Origin: Piscinibacter gummiphilus
GTDB lineage: Bacteria; Pseudomonadota; Gammaproteobacteria; Burkholderiales; Burkholderiaceae_C
DNA length: 64,000 nt
Direction of reading: 5' to 3'
Assembly: GCF_002116905.1 (NCBI RefSeq)
Contig: NZ_CP015118.1
Coordinates: forward strand, 1,488,001-1,552,000
The position numbers were made by a program, and so were the translations under genes. Position 1 is the stretch's first letter. Each line of letters starts with the position of its first letter. Of this stretch, positions 49,119 through 58,557 are shown in pieces. Below the pieces are notes generated by a model. It ran no database searches. It was not told the DNA's origin and worked only from the letters and a program-made list of their open reading frames with translations.

Positions 49119-50585
49119 ATGAACGACCGACTTGCCCCTCACGAGACGACCGGCGCCGGCCTTGCCGGCACCTTCGCGGCCCAGCGCGCCGCGTTCGCGC
49201 GGCATCCGTTCCCGGTCGCCGCGGAGCGCCGCGGCCACCTGCGCGCGCTCAAGCGGCAGCTGCTGCGCTACCAGGACGTGCTGGCCGACGCGATGAGCCG
49301 GGACTTCGGCCACCGGGCGCACGCCGAGTCGAAGATGCTCGACGTGCTCGCGTCCACCCTCGAGATCAACCATGCGATCTCCCACGTGCGGCGCTGGATG
49401 CGCCCGAGCCGGCGGGCCACGGAACTCCTCTTCCTGACGAACCGGCTGCGGGTGACCTACCAGCCCAAGGGCGTGGTGGGGGTCATCGTGCCGTGGAACT
49501 TCCCGCTGTACCTGGCGCTGGGGCCGCTCGCGGCGGCGCTCGCCGCCGGCAACCGCGTGATGGTCAAGATGCCCGAGGTGACGCCGGCCACGAACGCGGT
49601 GCTGCGCTGCCTGCTGGCCGAGGTGTTCCCGGCCGACCACGTCGCCGTCGTCGGCGAGGAGCTGGCCGACCCGAACGCCTTCACGTCGCTGCCTTTCGAC
49701 CACATCGTCTTCACGGGTTCACCCGCGGTCGGGCGCATCGTGATGCGCACGGCCTCGCAGAACCTCACCCCGGTCACGCTGGAACTCGGCGGCAAGTCGC
49801 CGGCGGTGGTGACCCGTGGCTATCCCGTGGCCGAAGCCGCCGCGCGCATCGCCCACGGCAAGTCGACGAACGCCGGGCAGATCTGCGTGTCGCCGGACTA
49901 CGCCCTCGTGCCGCGCGAACTCGTGCCGGAGTTCGTCGCCGAGGTGCGCGCCGCCTTCGGCCGCAGCTTCGGGGAGAGCGTGGCGAACCACCCGGACTAC
50001 ACCTCGATCGTCAACGATCGCCACCACCGCCGCATGGTGGACCTGCTGGACGACGCCCGGGCGAAGGGCGCGACGGTGCTGGCCTGCGGCGGCGGCGGGC
50101 TCGGCCGGCGTTTGCCGCTGCAGGTGGTCACCGGGGTCACCGACGGGATGAAGCTGATGCAGGAGGAGATCTTCGGGCCGATCCTGCCGGTGGTGCCGTA
50201 CGACACGCTCGACGACGCCATCGCCCGCATCCGCACCGGTCCGCGCCCGCTCGCGCTCTACGCCTTCGGCCACGACACCGCCGAACGAGAGCGGCTGCTG
50301 AAGAACACGCACTCCGGCGGGGTCACCGTCAACGACTGGGGCTGGCACGTGATGAACCACGACGCGCCGTTCGGCGGGGTCGGGAACTCGGGCATGGGCA
50401 CGTACCACGGCATCGAGGGGTTCCGGGAGCTGTCGCACGCGCGGACCGTGTTCAAGCGGCACCGCTTCTACCCGATCGGGCTGTTCTATCCGCCCTACGG
50501 GAACTTCGTGCAGCGCCTCGTGCTGCGCCTGTGGCTGGGCAAGGCGGACCCGACCCTCGCATCGAACACCGCCGGCCGGCACTGA
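49119..50585 (+). CDS. Aldehyde dehydrogenase (coniferyl-aldehyde-dehydrogenase-like)
   Basis: A 488-residue NAD(P)-dependent enzyme. Catalytic Cys is in NAGQICVSPDY, Glu in LELGGKSPA and the PWNFPLYLAL segment binds the cofactor. It matches the coniferyl/long-chain-aldehyde ALDH subfamily. In this operon it would oxidise fatty aldehyde from an alkanol to a fatty acid, preceding the acyl-CoA synthetase step. Confidence 0.88.
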   Translation: MNDRLAPHETTGAGLAGTFAAQRAAFARHPFPVAAERRGHLRALKRQLLRYQDVLADAMSRDFGHRAHAESKMLDVLASTLEINHAISHVRRWMRPSRRATELLFLTNRLRVTYQPKGVVGVIVPWNFPLYLALGPLAAALAAGNRVMVKMPEVTPATNAVLRCLLAEVFPADHVAVVGEELADPNAFTSLPFDHIVFTGSPAVGRIVMRTASQNLTPVTLELGGKSPAVVTRGYPVAEAAARIAHGKSTNAGQICVSPDYALVPRELVPEFVAEVRAAFGRSFGESVANHPDYTSIVNDRHHRRMVDLLDDARAKGATVLACGGGGLGRRLPLQVVTGVTDGMKLMQEEIFGPILPVVPYDTLDDAIARIRTGPRPLALYAFGHDTAERERLLKNTHSGGVTVNDWGWHVMNHDAPFGGVGNSGMGTYHGIEGFRELSHARTVFKRHRFYPIGLFYPPYGNFVQRLVLRLWLGKADPTLASNTAGRH

Positions 50586-50613
50586 CGCCCACGCATTGGA
50601 AGGAGAGACAAGG

Positions 50614-52221
50614 ATGAGCCACATGGAATTCGACTACGTCGTCGTGGGAGGCGGCTCCGCGGGATGTGTCCTCGCGTCGCGCCTGACGGAAGACCCGGCC
50701 GTGAGCGTCTGCCTGCTGGAGGCCGGCGGTCCCGACGACAGCGTGCTGATCCACGCGCCGGTGGGGGTCGTCGCGATGATGCCGACCAAGATCAACAACT
50801 ACGGCTACGAGACCGTGCCGCAGCCCGGCCTCAACGGGCGCCGCGGCTACCAGCCGCGGGGCAAGACGCTCGGTGGGTCGAGCTCGATCAACGCGATGCT
50901 CTACGTCCGCGGCAACCGCTGGGACTACGACCACTGGTCGTCGCTCGGCAACACGGGCTGGTCGTTCGACGAGGTGCTGCCGTACTTCAAGCGGTCCGAG
51001 CACAGCGAGATCCACGGCGCGGACGCCTTCCACGGCACCGGCGGACCCATCAACGTCACGTATCCGCGGCACCAGAGCCCGTTCAACGACCTGTTCATCG
51101 CGGCCGCGGGCACGCAGGGCATCCCGGCGAACCCGGACTACAACGGCGGCGTGCAGACGGGCGCCTTCCAGTACGAGGTCACGCAGAAGAACGGCGAACG
51201 CTGCAGCGCGGCCAAGGGCTATCTGACGCCGAACCTGTCGCGGCCCAACCTGCGCGTGGTGACGCGCGCGGTGTCCTCGCGCATCGTGTTCGACGACGGG
51301 CGCGCCGTCGGCGTCGACTTCCACCAGGGCAACGAGGCCGCGCACGTGCGCGCGCGCCGCGAGGTCATCGTCGCCGGTGGCGCGTTCGGATCGCCGCAGC
51401 TGCTGATGCTGTCGGGACTCGGTCCCGCGGCCCACCTGCGGGAGATGGGGATCGACGTGGTGCGCGACATTCCCGGCGTCGGCCAGAACCTGCAGGACCA
51501 CATCGACTACGTGCAGACCTGGCGGGTGCGCAGCGACACCGAAAGCTTCGGCGTGTCCGCGCTCGGAGGTGTGCGGATGGCCAGGGCGATGTTCGAGTGG
51601 AAGCGGCAGCGCACCGGCCGCATCACGAGTTCGCTCGCGACCGCGGGGGCGTTCTTCTGTTCCCGGCCGGACGTCCAGGTGCCCGACCTGCAGCTGGTGT
51701 TCGTGCTGGCGATCGTCGACGACCATGCCCGCAAGATGCATCTCGGACACGGCATCTCGTGCCACGTCGACGTGCTGCGGCCGTTCAGCCGGGGCGAAGT
51801 GCGGCTGGCCAGCCGCGACGCCCGCGAGGCGCCGTCGATCGACCCGCGCTTCTTCGACGACGAGCGTGACCTGCGGCTGCTCGTCGCCGGCGCGCAGGTG
51901 CAGCAGCGGCTGATGGAGTCGAGCGTGTTCGACGGCGTCCGCGGCAAGCAGCTGTACCCGACCCGGGCCGACGACGTCGCCGGCCTGACCGCGGACATCC
52001 GCAACCGCGCCGACACGCAGTACCACCCCGTCGGAACCTGCCGGATGGGCCCCACGGGCGACCCTGGCGCGGTGGTCGATGCGCAGCTGCGCGTGCGCGG
52101 CGTGCGGGGGCTGCGCGTCTGCGACGCGTCGGTGATGCCCACCATCGTCGGCGGCAACACCAACGCCCCCACGCTCATGGTCGCCGAGAAGGCCGCGGAC
52201 CTGATCCGCGCGGCCGCCTGA
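50614..52221 (+). CDS. GMC-family FAD alcohol dehydrogenase
   Basis: A 535-residue flavoprotein. The N-terminal FAD motif is VVVGGGSAGCVLASRL; GKTLGGSSSINAMLYVRG follows; the catalytic His is in YHPVGTCRMG near the C-terminus with GGNTNAPTLMVAEKAADLI. The start at 50614 has GGAGAGAC upstream. It resembles AlkJ/choline-dehydrogenase-like enzymes and fits oxidation of the alkanol released by the sulfatase. Confidence 0.9.
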   Translation: MSHMEFDYVVVGGGSAGCVLASRLTEDPAVSVCLLEAGGPDDSVLIHAPVGVVAMMPTKINNYGYETVPQPGLNGRRGYQPRGKTLGGSSSINAMLYVRGNRWDYDHWSSLGNTGWSFDEVLPYFKRSEHSEIHGADAFHGTGGPINVTYPRHQSPFNDLFIAAAGTQGIPANPDYNGGVQTGAFQYEVTQKNGERCSAAKGYLTPNLSRPNLRVVTRAVSSRIVFDDGRAVGVDFHQGNEAAHVRARREVIVAGGAFGSPQLLMLSGLGPAAHLREMGIDVVRDIPGVGQNLQDHIDYVQTWRVRSDTESFGVSALGGVRMARAMFEWKRQRTGRITSSLATAGAFFCSRPDVQVPDLQLVFVLAIVDDHARKMHLGHGISCHVDVLRPFSRGEVRLASRDAREAPSIDPRFFDDERDLRLLVAGAQVQQRLMESSVFDGVRGKQLYPTRADDVAGLTADIRNRADTQYHPVGTCRMGPTGDPGAVVDAQLRVRGVRGLRVCDASVMPTIVGGNTNAPTLMVAEKAADLIRAAA

Positions 52222-52259
52222 CCTTTCCCGAAACACGCATCCCGAGAGAACCGATCCCC

Positions 52260-54212
52260 ATGAAACTCCGTTGCCTGTCCCTGGCCCTCCTTTCCCTCGG
52301 CGCGCACACCGCCGCCCGGTCGCACGATGCGCCCCAGCCCGCGAGCAGCATCACCGCGGCGGCCAACAAGGCCTTCGGCGCCGCCCTCGACCTCGGCAGC
52401 AAGGAGGACATGCAGAACGCCACGCGCGGCTTCATCGCCCGACTCGATGACCCGGTCATCTCGAACGCCAAGGGCGAACCGGTGTGGGACGGCCGGCAGT
52501 TCACCTTCATCCGGGGCGACGCGCCGGCCACGGTGAACCCGAGCCTGTGGCGGCAGGAGAAGCTCAACAACGAGGTGGGCCTGTTCGAGGTCACCGACGG
52601 CATCTACCAGGTGCGCGGCTACGACCTCGCGAACATGACGCTCGTGCGCGGCGACACGGGCTGGATCGTCATCGACCCGCTGATGTCCGCCGAAGTGGCG
52701 CGGCACACGCTCGAATTCGCGATGCAGCGCCTCGGGCGCAAGCCGGTGGTGGCGGTGATCTACACCCACAGCCACGTCGACCACTTCGGTGGTGTCCGCG
52801 GCGTGGTGGACGAGGCTGACGTGCGCTCGGGCAAGGTGCCGGTCTATGCGCCGGAGGGCTTCATGGCCCATGCCGTCGCGGAAAACGTGCTCGCGGGCAA
52901 CGCGATGACCCGCCGCGCCCAGTACCAGTTCGGCACGCCGCTGCCGTTCGGCCCGCAGGGCGCGGTGGGGTCGGGCCTCGGCAAGGCGCTCTCCACCGGC
53001 ACGATCGGCCTGATCGCCCCGACACAGATCATCCGCAAGACCGGCGAGGAGCGGACGATCGACGGCCTGCAGGTGGTCTTCCAGATGGCCAACGGCTCGG
53101 AGGCTCCGTCGGAGATGGCCTTCTACTTCCCGCGCTACAAGGCGGTGTGCCTGTCCGAGGTGGTCACGGCCCACATGCACAACGTCTACACGCTGCGTGG
53201 CGCCCAGGTGCGCGATGCACTCGGCTGGAGCAAGTACATCAACGAGATGATGGACTTCCACCCGGAGGCCGCCGTGGCCTTCCGCAGCCACCACTGGCCG
53301 GTCTGGGGGAGCGACAACATCCGCCGCACGCTCGTGAACCAGCGCGACATGTACCGCTTCCTGCACGACGAGGCGGTCAACCTGCTCAACAAGGGGGCGA
53401 AGCCGGACGACCTGGGCAACGCGACGTACTTCCCGAAGGGCCTGACGAACGACTTCGCGACCCGTGGCTACTACGGCACGCTGAGCCACAACCTGCGCGG
53501 CGTCTACAACTACTACCTCGGCTACTACGACGGCAACCCTGCCACGCTGCATCGCGTCACGCCGGTCGAACAGGCTCGCGGCTACGTCGCCGCCATCGGC
53601 GGCGCCGACGCCGTGGTCGCCAAGGCCCGCGCCGCGTTCGACGCGGGCGAGTACCGCTGGGCCGCACAGCTCAACGACAACGCCGTCATGGCCGACCCCG
53701 CGAACATGCGCGCCCGCCAGCTGCAGGCCGACATCCTCGAGCAGCTCGGCTACCAGGCCGAGTCCGGCGTGTGGCGCAACGAATACCTCGTGGCGGCCAA
53801 GGAGCTGCGTGAAGGCGTGAAGCCGGTGCGGCTGTCGACGCAGGGACCGGACATGGTCCGCGGCATGTCGCTCGACATGGTGTTCGACTTCCTCGCGGTG
53901 CGCCTGAACCACCGGAAGGTGGACGGTCTCGACCTGGGCATCCAGATCGACTTCACCGACACCAAGGACACCTATGCGCTGGAGCTGTCGAACGCGGTGC
54001 TGAACAACACGAAGGGCCGCCGCCTCGCGAAGCCGCAGGTCTCGCTCGCGCTGAGCCAGCCGGCCTTCTTCAAGATGCTGCTGGGCGGCGTGCCGCTGCC
54101 GCAGCTGGTGGCCGCGGGCGAGGCGAAGGTGTCCGGCGATCCGGCGGCGCTCGGCGCCGTGTTCTCGCACATCGAGACCTTCGCGCCGCTGTTCCCGATC
54201 GTCACGCCCTGA
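52260..54212 (+). CDS. Secreted alkyl sulfatase (SdsA1-like metallo-beta-lactamase)
   Basis: A 650-residue exported hydrolase. The signal peptide ends near HTAARSH. The metallo-beta-lactamase site THSHVDHFGG gives the zinc ligands; SEVVTAHMHN and RSHHWPVWG continue it. Then come a dimerisation domain (GYVAAIGGADAVVAKARAAF) and an SCP2-like C-terminal domain (FLAVRLNHRKVDGLD). This is the domain order of SDS hydrolase SdsA1. It splits dodecyl sulfate into alkanol and sulfate in the periplasm. Confidence 0.9.
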   Translation: MKLRCLSLALLSLGAHTAARSHDAPQPASSITAAANKAFGAALDLGSKEDMQNATRGFIARLDDPVISNAKGEPVWDGRQFTFIRGDAPATVNPSLWRQEKLNNEVGLFEVTDGIYQVRGYDLANMTLVRGDTGWIVIDPLMSAEVARHTLEFAMQRLGRKPVVAVIYTHSHVDHFGGVRGVVDEADVRSGKVPVYAPEGFMAHAVAENVLAGNAMTRRAQYQFGTPLPFGPQGAVGSGLGKALSTGTIGLIAPTQIIRKTGEERTIDGLQVVFQMANGSEAPSEMAFYFPRYKAVCLSEVVTAHMHNVYTLRGAQVRDALGWSKYINEMMDFHPEAAVAFRSHHWPVWGSDNIRRTLVNQRDMYRFLHDEAVNLLNKGAKPDDLGNATYFPKGLTNDFATRGYYGTLSHNLRGVYNYYLGYYDGNPATLHRVTPVEQARGYVAAIGGADAVVAKARAAFDAGEYRWAAQLNDNAVMADPANMRARQLQADILEQLGYQAESGVWRNEYLVAAKELREGVKPVRLSTQGPDMVRGMSLDMVFDFLAVRLNHRKVDGLDLGIQIDFTDTKDTYALELSNAVLNNTKGRRLAKPQVSLALSQPAFFKMLLGGVPLPQLVAAGEAKVSGDPAALGAVFSHIETFAPLFPIVTP

Positions 54213-55882
54213 TGTCCCTCGATTCCCCCCTGGAGACCGCCATGCAGGAACGTCCCTGGCTGAAGACCTACCGTGAGTTCGGGATTCCGCCCGAAGTGGG
54301 CCCCGAAGCCCACACGACCGTCACCGCGATGCTCGAGGCCGCGATGGTGCGGCACGCCGACCGTCCGGCATTCCGCTTCGCCGGCCAGACCCTGCGGTAC
54401 GCGGACGTGGACCGCCTGTCCCGCGACTTCGCCGCCTGGCTGCAGTCGCAGGGCGTGCGCGCGGGCGACCGCGTGGCCGTGATGCTGCCGAACGTGCTCG
54501 CCTTCCCGGTGGCGATGCTGGGCATCCTGCGGGCCGGCGCCGTGCAGGTCAACGTCAACCCGCTCTACACGCCACGCGAGCTCGAGCACCAGCTGCTCGA
54601 CGCCGGGGTGGAGACGCTCGTGGTCTTCAACGGCTCGACGGCCACGCTCGGCCAGGTGCTCGGGCGCACCGGCCTGCGGCGCGTGATCACCGTGGGGTTC
54701 GGCCTCGCTTCGGCCGCATCGCCCGGCGACCCGCCCGTGCACGCGAGCGTGGTGGGCGAGGGCACGATCGCGCTGGGAGATGCCCTGGCTCGGGGAGCCT
54801 CGCTGCCATTCACGCCGGTGCCGCTCGGCCGCGACGACCTGATCTTCCTGCAGTACACGGGAGGCACCACGGGCGTGTCCAAGGGCGCGGCGCTGACCCA
54901 CGGCAACCTGCTCGCGAACCGCGCGCAGTTCGCGCTCTTCATGCCGGACGCGATGCGCGAGGGCGAGGAGGTCGTGGTCACCGCGATCCCGCTGTACCAC
55001 ATCTTCGCGCTGATGGTGAACTTCATCACGTACGCGAGCATCGGCGCGGAGAACTGGCTCGTGCCGAACCCGCGCGACATGGACGCCTTCGTGGGCGTGC
55101 TGCAGCAGGCCCGCCCCACGGTGATCACCGGGGTCAACACGCTGTACGCCGGCCTGGTCCAGCACCCCGGACTGCGCAACGTCGACTGGTCGCGCCTGCG
55201 GCTCTCGGTGGGCGGTGGCGCGGCCATCGTGCCGACCGTGTCGTCGCGCTGGCAGCAGGTCACCGGCCGGTTCATCCGCGAAGGCTACGGCCTGTCGGAG
55301 ACGAGTCCCGTGGCCTCGTTCAATCCGGCCGCGGTGGCCGGGTTCACCGGCACGACCGGCCTGCCGATGCCCTCGACCGACATCCGCCTGCTCGACGACG
55401 CCGGATGCGACGTGGCCGAGGGCGAGGCGGGTGAGGTCTGCATCCGCGGCCCGCAGGTCATGCGCGGCTACTGGGGGCGCCCGGAGGCAGATGTGTCGGC
55501 CTTCACCGGCGACGGCTACTTCAGGACCGGGGATGTCGGCGTCTTCGATGCCCGCGGCTTCCTGAAGATCGTCGACCGCAAGAAGGACATGATCGTCGTC
55601 TCGGGCTTCAACGTGTACCCGAACGAGGTGGAGGCGGTCGCCAGCGCCTGTCCCGGCGTGTCCGAATGCGCCTGCGTGGGCGTGCCGGACGAGAAGTCGG
55701 GTGAGGCCGTGTGCCTGGTGGTCGTGCGCCTGCCCGCTGCGTCGCTGACCGAGGCGCAGGTCGTCGCGCACTGCCGGTCGGGGCTGGCCGGCTACAAGCT
55801 GCCGAAGGTCGTCCGGTTCGTCGACGCGCTCCCGAAGTCCACCGTCGGCAAGGTGCTGCGGCGGGAGCTGCGTGTGGCGTGA
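54212..55882 (+). CDS. Fatty-acyl-CoA synthetase (FadD-like)
   Basis: A 556-residue AMP-forming ligase. The P-loop YTGGTTGVSKGAAL, YGLSETSPVA and the hinge YFRTGDVGVFDARGFLKIVDRKKD are seen, with the catalytic Lys close to PKSTVGKVLRREL. The start ATG overlaps the sulfatase stop by one base; an ATG at 54242 is a plausible alternative. In context it activates fatty acid from the alkanol for beta-oxidation. Confidence 0.9.
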   Translation: MSLDSPLETAMQERPWLKTYREFGIPPEVGPEAHTTVTAMLEAAMVRHADRPAFRFAGQTLRYADVDRLSRDFAAWLQSQGVRAGDRVAVMLPNVLAFPVAMLGILRAGAVQVNVNPLYTPRELEHQLLDAGVETLVVFNGSTATLGQVLGRTGLRRVITVGFGLASAASPGDPPVHASVVGEGTIALGDALARGASLPFTPVPLGRDDLIFLQYTGGTTGVSKGAALTHGNLLANRAQFALFMPDAMREGEEVVVTAIPLYHIFALMVNFITYASIGAENWLVPNPRDMDAFVGVLQQARPTVITGVNTLYAGLVQHPGLRNVDWSRLRLSVGGGAAIVPTVSSRWQQVTGRFIREGYGLSETSPVASFNPAAVAGFTGTTGLPMPSTDIRLLDDAGCDVAEGEAGEVCIRGPQVMRGYWGRPEADVSAFTGDGYFRTGDVGVFDARGFLKIVDRKKDMIVVSGFNVYPNEVEAVASACPGVSECACVGVPDEKSGEAVCLVVVRLPAASLTEAQVVAHCRSGLAGYKLPKVVRFVDALPKSTVGKVLRRELRVA

Positions 55883-55907
55883 CAGCTTGAACCGGCTGTC
55901 GCGGACG

Positions 55908-56108
55908 TCAGGCCCTCTTCGCGGGGGCCTTCTTCGCCGGAGGAACCTTCCCGCCCTCGCGCCGCGCTTCCGAAAGCCCGATCGCGATCGCCTGCTTGCG
56001 GCTGGTGACCTTCTCACCCGTCGAACCGCTCCGGAGGGTGCCTTCCTTGCGTTCGTGCATCGCGGCCTCGACCTTCTCCGATGCCTTCTTGCCGTACTTC
56101 GTCGCCAT
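55908..56108 (-). CDS. Small basic DUF6496-like protein
   Basis: A 66-residue Lys/Ala-rich protein (YGKKASEKVEAAMHERKEG, KVTSRKQAIAIGLSEARREG, tail PPAKKAPAKRA). It looks like the DUF6496/H1-type small nucleoid-like proteins common in betaproteobacteria. A role in DNA compaction or stress is guessed. Confidence 0.6.
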   Translation of the reverse strand: MATKYGKKASEKVEAAMHERKEGTLRSGSTGEKVTSRKQAIAIGLSEARREGGKVPPAKKAPAKRA

Positions 56109-56138
56109 GGGATGCTCCTCGGTGGTGAAGCCCGCAGC

Positions 56139-56426
56139 CTACGGTGGCCGCGATCGAAAGTCTGTAGGAGCGTGGGCCGCCGAGTCCGGCCCGGCTTCGT
56201 TCTTTCCGGCGCCTCGAACGTTCAGCACGAACAAGCCCACCTGGAGTGCGATCAGTGCATGCGCCTGCGTGTGCCAGCCCCACGCCACCCACAGCACGTT
56301 GCTGCCCATGAACACCCAGAACCCCCAGCTGCGCCGCCGGCGGTCCTGTGACGCGACCAGCCAGGCCGCAGCGAGCGAGGCCAGCATGGCGGGCCACTGG
56401 ATGGCATCGAGGAGGGCGTCGGGCAC
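56139..56426 (-). CDS. Small membrane protein, unknown
   Basis: A 95-residue protein with three hydrophobic segments (PAMLASLAAAWLVAS, GFWVFMGSNVLWVAWGW, ALIALQVGLFVLN). The layout resembles small YbaN/nicotinamide-transporter-like helical bundle proteins, but no function is known. Confidence 0.55.
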   Translation of the reverse strand: MPDALLDAIQWPAMLASLAAAWLVASQDRRRRSWGFWVFMGSNVLWVAWGWHTQAHALIALQVGLFVLNVRGAGKNEAGPDSAAHAPTDFRSRPP

Positions 56427-56523
56427 GGGGCGAGGTGGAAAGCCGGAACCTCACCAGCGTACGGAGGTGCGCGCCGGTCCGTTGTAGGACCGCGGGCGCG
56501 ATCCAGGTCGGACGGCCGTCCGG

Positions 56524-57399
56524 TCACTCGCTCCGGCTGAGGCGGGCGAGGGCGTCGAGCAGCAGGTCCGTTCGCGGCGACGGCGACGGCCGCGCGAACA
56601 GGTAGCCCTGGAACAGGCTCGTGCCCAGGTCGCGCAGCACGCGCCAGTCGTCGGCCTGCTCCAGCCCCTCGGCGATGACCGCGGCGCCGCTGCTGTGCGC
56701 CATCTCGAGGATCGAACGCACGAACTGCCGCCGCAGCGGGTCGCGGGCGACGCCGTCGACGAAGTGGCGGTCGATCTTGACGAAGTCGGGGCGCAGGTCG
56801 AGCCAGCGCTTGAGGCTCGCGAAGCCCTGGCCCAGGTCGTCGAGCGCGAAGCTCAGGCCCGAGGCGCGCAGCGACGCGACCACCGTCGCGAGCGCCTCCT
56901 CGTCCAGCACGGCGCGGGTCTCGGTCAGCTCGACGACGATGTCGTCGGCCGGCAGCCCGCAGCGGGCGAGTTCGGGCAGGCTCAGCGGATGGCGGTGGCG
57001 GGTGGAGATCAGCGTGTCGGCGCTGACGTTGATGAACACGCGGCCGGGCAGCTGCAGGTCCACGAACTTGCGGATGATGCGACGCACCACGTGGCGTTCC
57101 AGCTCCACGAGCCGGCCCAGTTCGGCGGCGACCTGGAACAGCACCGGGGGCGACGCCAGCGGGGACGTGGACGGCGGACGCACCAGCGCCTCGAAGCCCA
57201 GCACGCGCACTTGGGCGCTGTCGACGATGGGTTGGAAGTGCACGTCGAACTCGCGCCGCGCGATCAGCTGGTCGAGCGCGCGGGCGAGCGGGTGGCCGTC
57301 CGGGGGCAGGGTGCCTGGTTCGGTGTCCGGGGCGAGCCGCAGACGCGGGACGGCGGCGCGCGAAAGGCTCGCGGCGAAGGTCGCGTCAGCCATAGACAT
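56524..57399 (-). CDS. EAL-domain cyclic-di-GMP phosphodiesterase
   Basis: A 291-residue single-domain EAL protein. The motif FEALVRPP, the metal residues in VFINVSAD, VVELTETR and LDDLGQGFASL, then VKIDRHFV and IAEGLEQ, are all present, so activity is likely. It overlaps the 3' end of the GGDEF gene by 14 nt and would degrade cyclic-di-GMP made by that enzyme. Confidence 0.88.
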   Translation of the reverse strand: MSMADATFAASLSRAAVPRLRLAPDTEPGTLPPDGHPLARALDQLIARREFDVHFQPIVDSAQVRVLGFEALVRPPSTSPLASPPVLFQVAAELGRLVELERHVVRRIIRKFVDLQLPGRVFINVSADTLISTRHRHPLSLPELARCGLPADDIVVELTETRAVLDEEALATVVASLRASGLSFALDDLGQGFASLKRWLDLRPDFVKIDRHFVDGVARDPLRRQFVRSILEMAHSSGAAVIAEGLEQADDWRVLRDLGTSLFQGYLFARPSPSPRTDLLLDALARLSRSE

Positions 57400-58123
57400 G
57401 GTCGGCGCACATGACCCGGTTGCGTCCCCCGCGCTTGGCGGCGTAGAGCGCCTCGTCGGCGCAGCGGTACGCGACGTCGAAGCTGCTGCCCTTGGCGAGC
57501 GCGCCCACGCCGAAGCTCGCGGTGACCGCGCTGCGGTCGGGCAGGTGGAAGTCGTGGGCCGCGATGGCCGCGCGCATCTGCTCGGCGAGGGTCTCGGCGA
57601 CGTCGATGGAGCGGCCCGGCAGCAGCACGGTGAACTCCTCGCCGCCCACGCGCCCGATGCGTGCGGCCGGCGGCACGAGGGGCTGCAGGCAGGCCACGAC
57701 GCCGCGGATCACCTGGTCGCCGACCGGGTGCCCGAAGCTGTCGTTGATGCGCTTGAAGTGGTCGATGTCCAGCACCACGAGCGCCATGCCGGAGGTGCCC
57801 AGCAGGGTGCGGGCGTGTTCGATGACGGCGGCGCGGTTCAGCACGCCGGTCAGCGAGTCGTGCGTGGCGCGGTACTCCAGTTCGCCCGCCAGTTCGTGCA
57901 GGCGCTGGTTGAGCCGGTTCATCTCCAGTTCTTCGCGGTCGCTGCGGCCGATCAGCCGGCGGGTCTCGCGCAGCAGCCGCTCGTAGCCGGCCAGCAGGCC
58001 GCCGAGGGCCTCGCGGTGTTCGGCGAGGCCGGCGTGCGGATCGTCGAACGTGGCCCGGGCCGCGGACAGCACGCGGGTCTCGGCGTCGAAGAGGTCGGGG
58101 GAGGGCGTGAGGTCGGGTGACAT
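57386..58123 (-). CDS. siaD: GGDEF diguanylate cyclase, SiaD-like
   Basis: A 245-residue protein. The N-terminal helical region (LAGYERLLRETRRLIGRSDREELEMNRLNQRL) is followed by a GGDEF domain with active-site GGEEF at about residue 170. No RxxD inhibitory site is visible before it. The helical region is like SiaD, which is activated by binding SiaC. The adjacent siaC, siaB and siaA genes support this assignment. Confidence 0.85.
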   Translation of the reverse strand: MSPDLTPSPDLFDAETRVLSAARATFDDPHAGLAEHREALGGLLAGYERLLRETRRLIGRSDREELEMNRLNQRLHELAGELEYRATHDSLTGVLNRAAVIEHARTLLGTSGMALVVLDIDHFKRINDSFGHPVGDQVIRGVVACLQPLVPPAARIGRVGGEEFTVLLPGRSIDVAETLAEQMRAAIAAHDFHLPDRSAVTASFGVGALAKGSSFDVAYRCADEALYAAKRGGRNRVMCADHVYG

Positions 58124-58139
58124 GGCAGGCCTCGATGCC

Positions 58140-58532
58140 TCAGCCGGAGTGCACCGGCTGGAGGACGAAATCGATCAGGGGGAAGTCGTCGCGCAGCTCC
58201 TCGCCGAACTCCAGCATGGTGTCGTCCTCCTCGTCGTGGAACCAGTGCACCGTGACGCGGTTGTCGCCGGCATCCACCGCGCCGCTCAGCGCCTCGATCA
58301 TGTTGAACAGCATCTTCGTGCTGGAGCTGTTGAAGTAGGCGAGCGCGATGTGCAGCTCGATCTGCTGGCCGGCGCAGCCTGCCAGGTACGCGCGCAGCGG
58401 CGGCAGCACGTCGCCGTAGAAGGCGGCGGCGTTCTCGGGGTACGACTCGCCGCGCAGGCTGTGGCGGTGCTGGTCGAACTTGAAGTCCACCTCGGGCGTG
58501 CTGGGGGTGGGGGCGATGTAGAGGTTTTCCAT
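58140..58532 (-). CDS. siaC: SiaC-like regulatory phosphoprotein (DUF1987)
   Basis: A 130-residue protein with TPSTPEVDFKFDQHRHSLRGESYPENAAAFYGD and ALAYFNSSSTKMLFNMIEAL. The Ser/Thr in NSSSTKM is the phosphosite region of SiaC. Unphosphorylated SiaC binds and activates the diguanylate cyclase; SiaB phosphorylates and SiaA dephosphorylates it. The gene order matches. Confidence 0.88.
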   Translation of the reverse strand: MENLYIAPTPSTPEVDFKFDQHRHSLRGESYPENAAAFYGDVLPPLRAYLAGCAGQQIELHIALAYFNSSSTKMLFNMIEALSGAVDAGDNRVTVHWFHDEEDDTMLEFGEELRDDFPLIDFVLQPVHSG

Positions 58533-58557
58533 CCGACGTGTCTCTCGGTCTCGGTGC

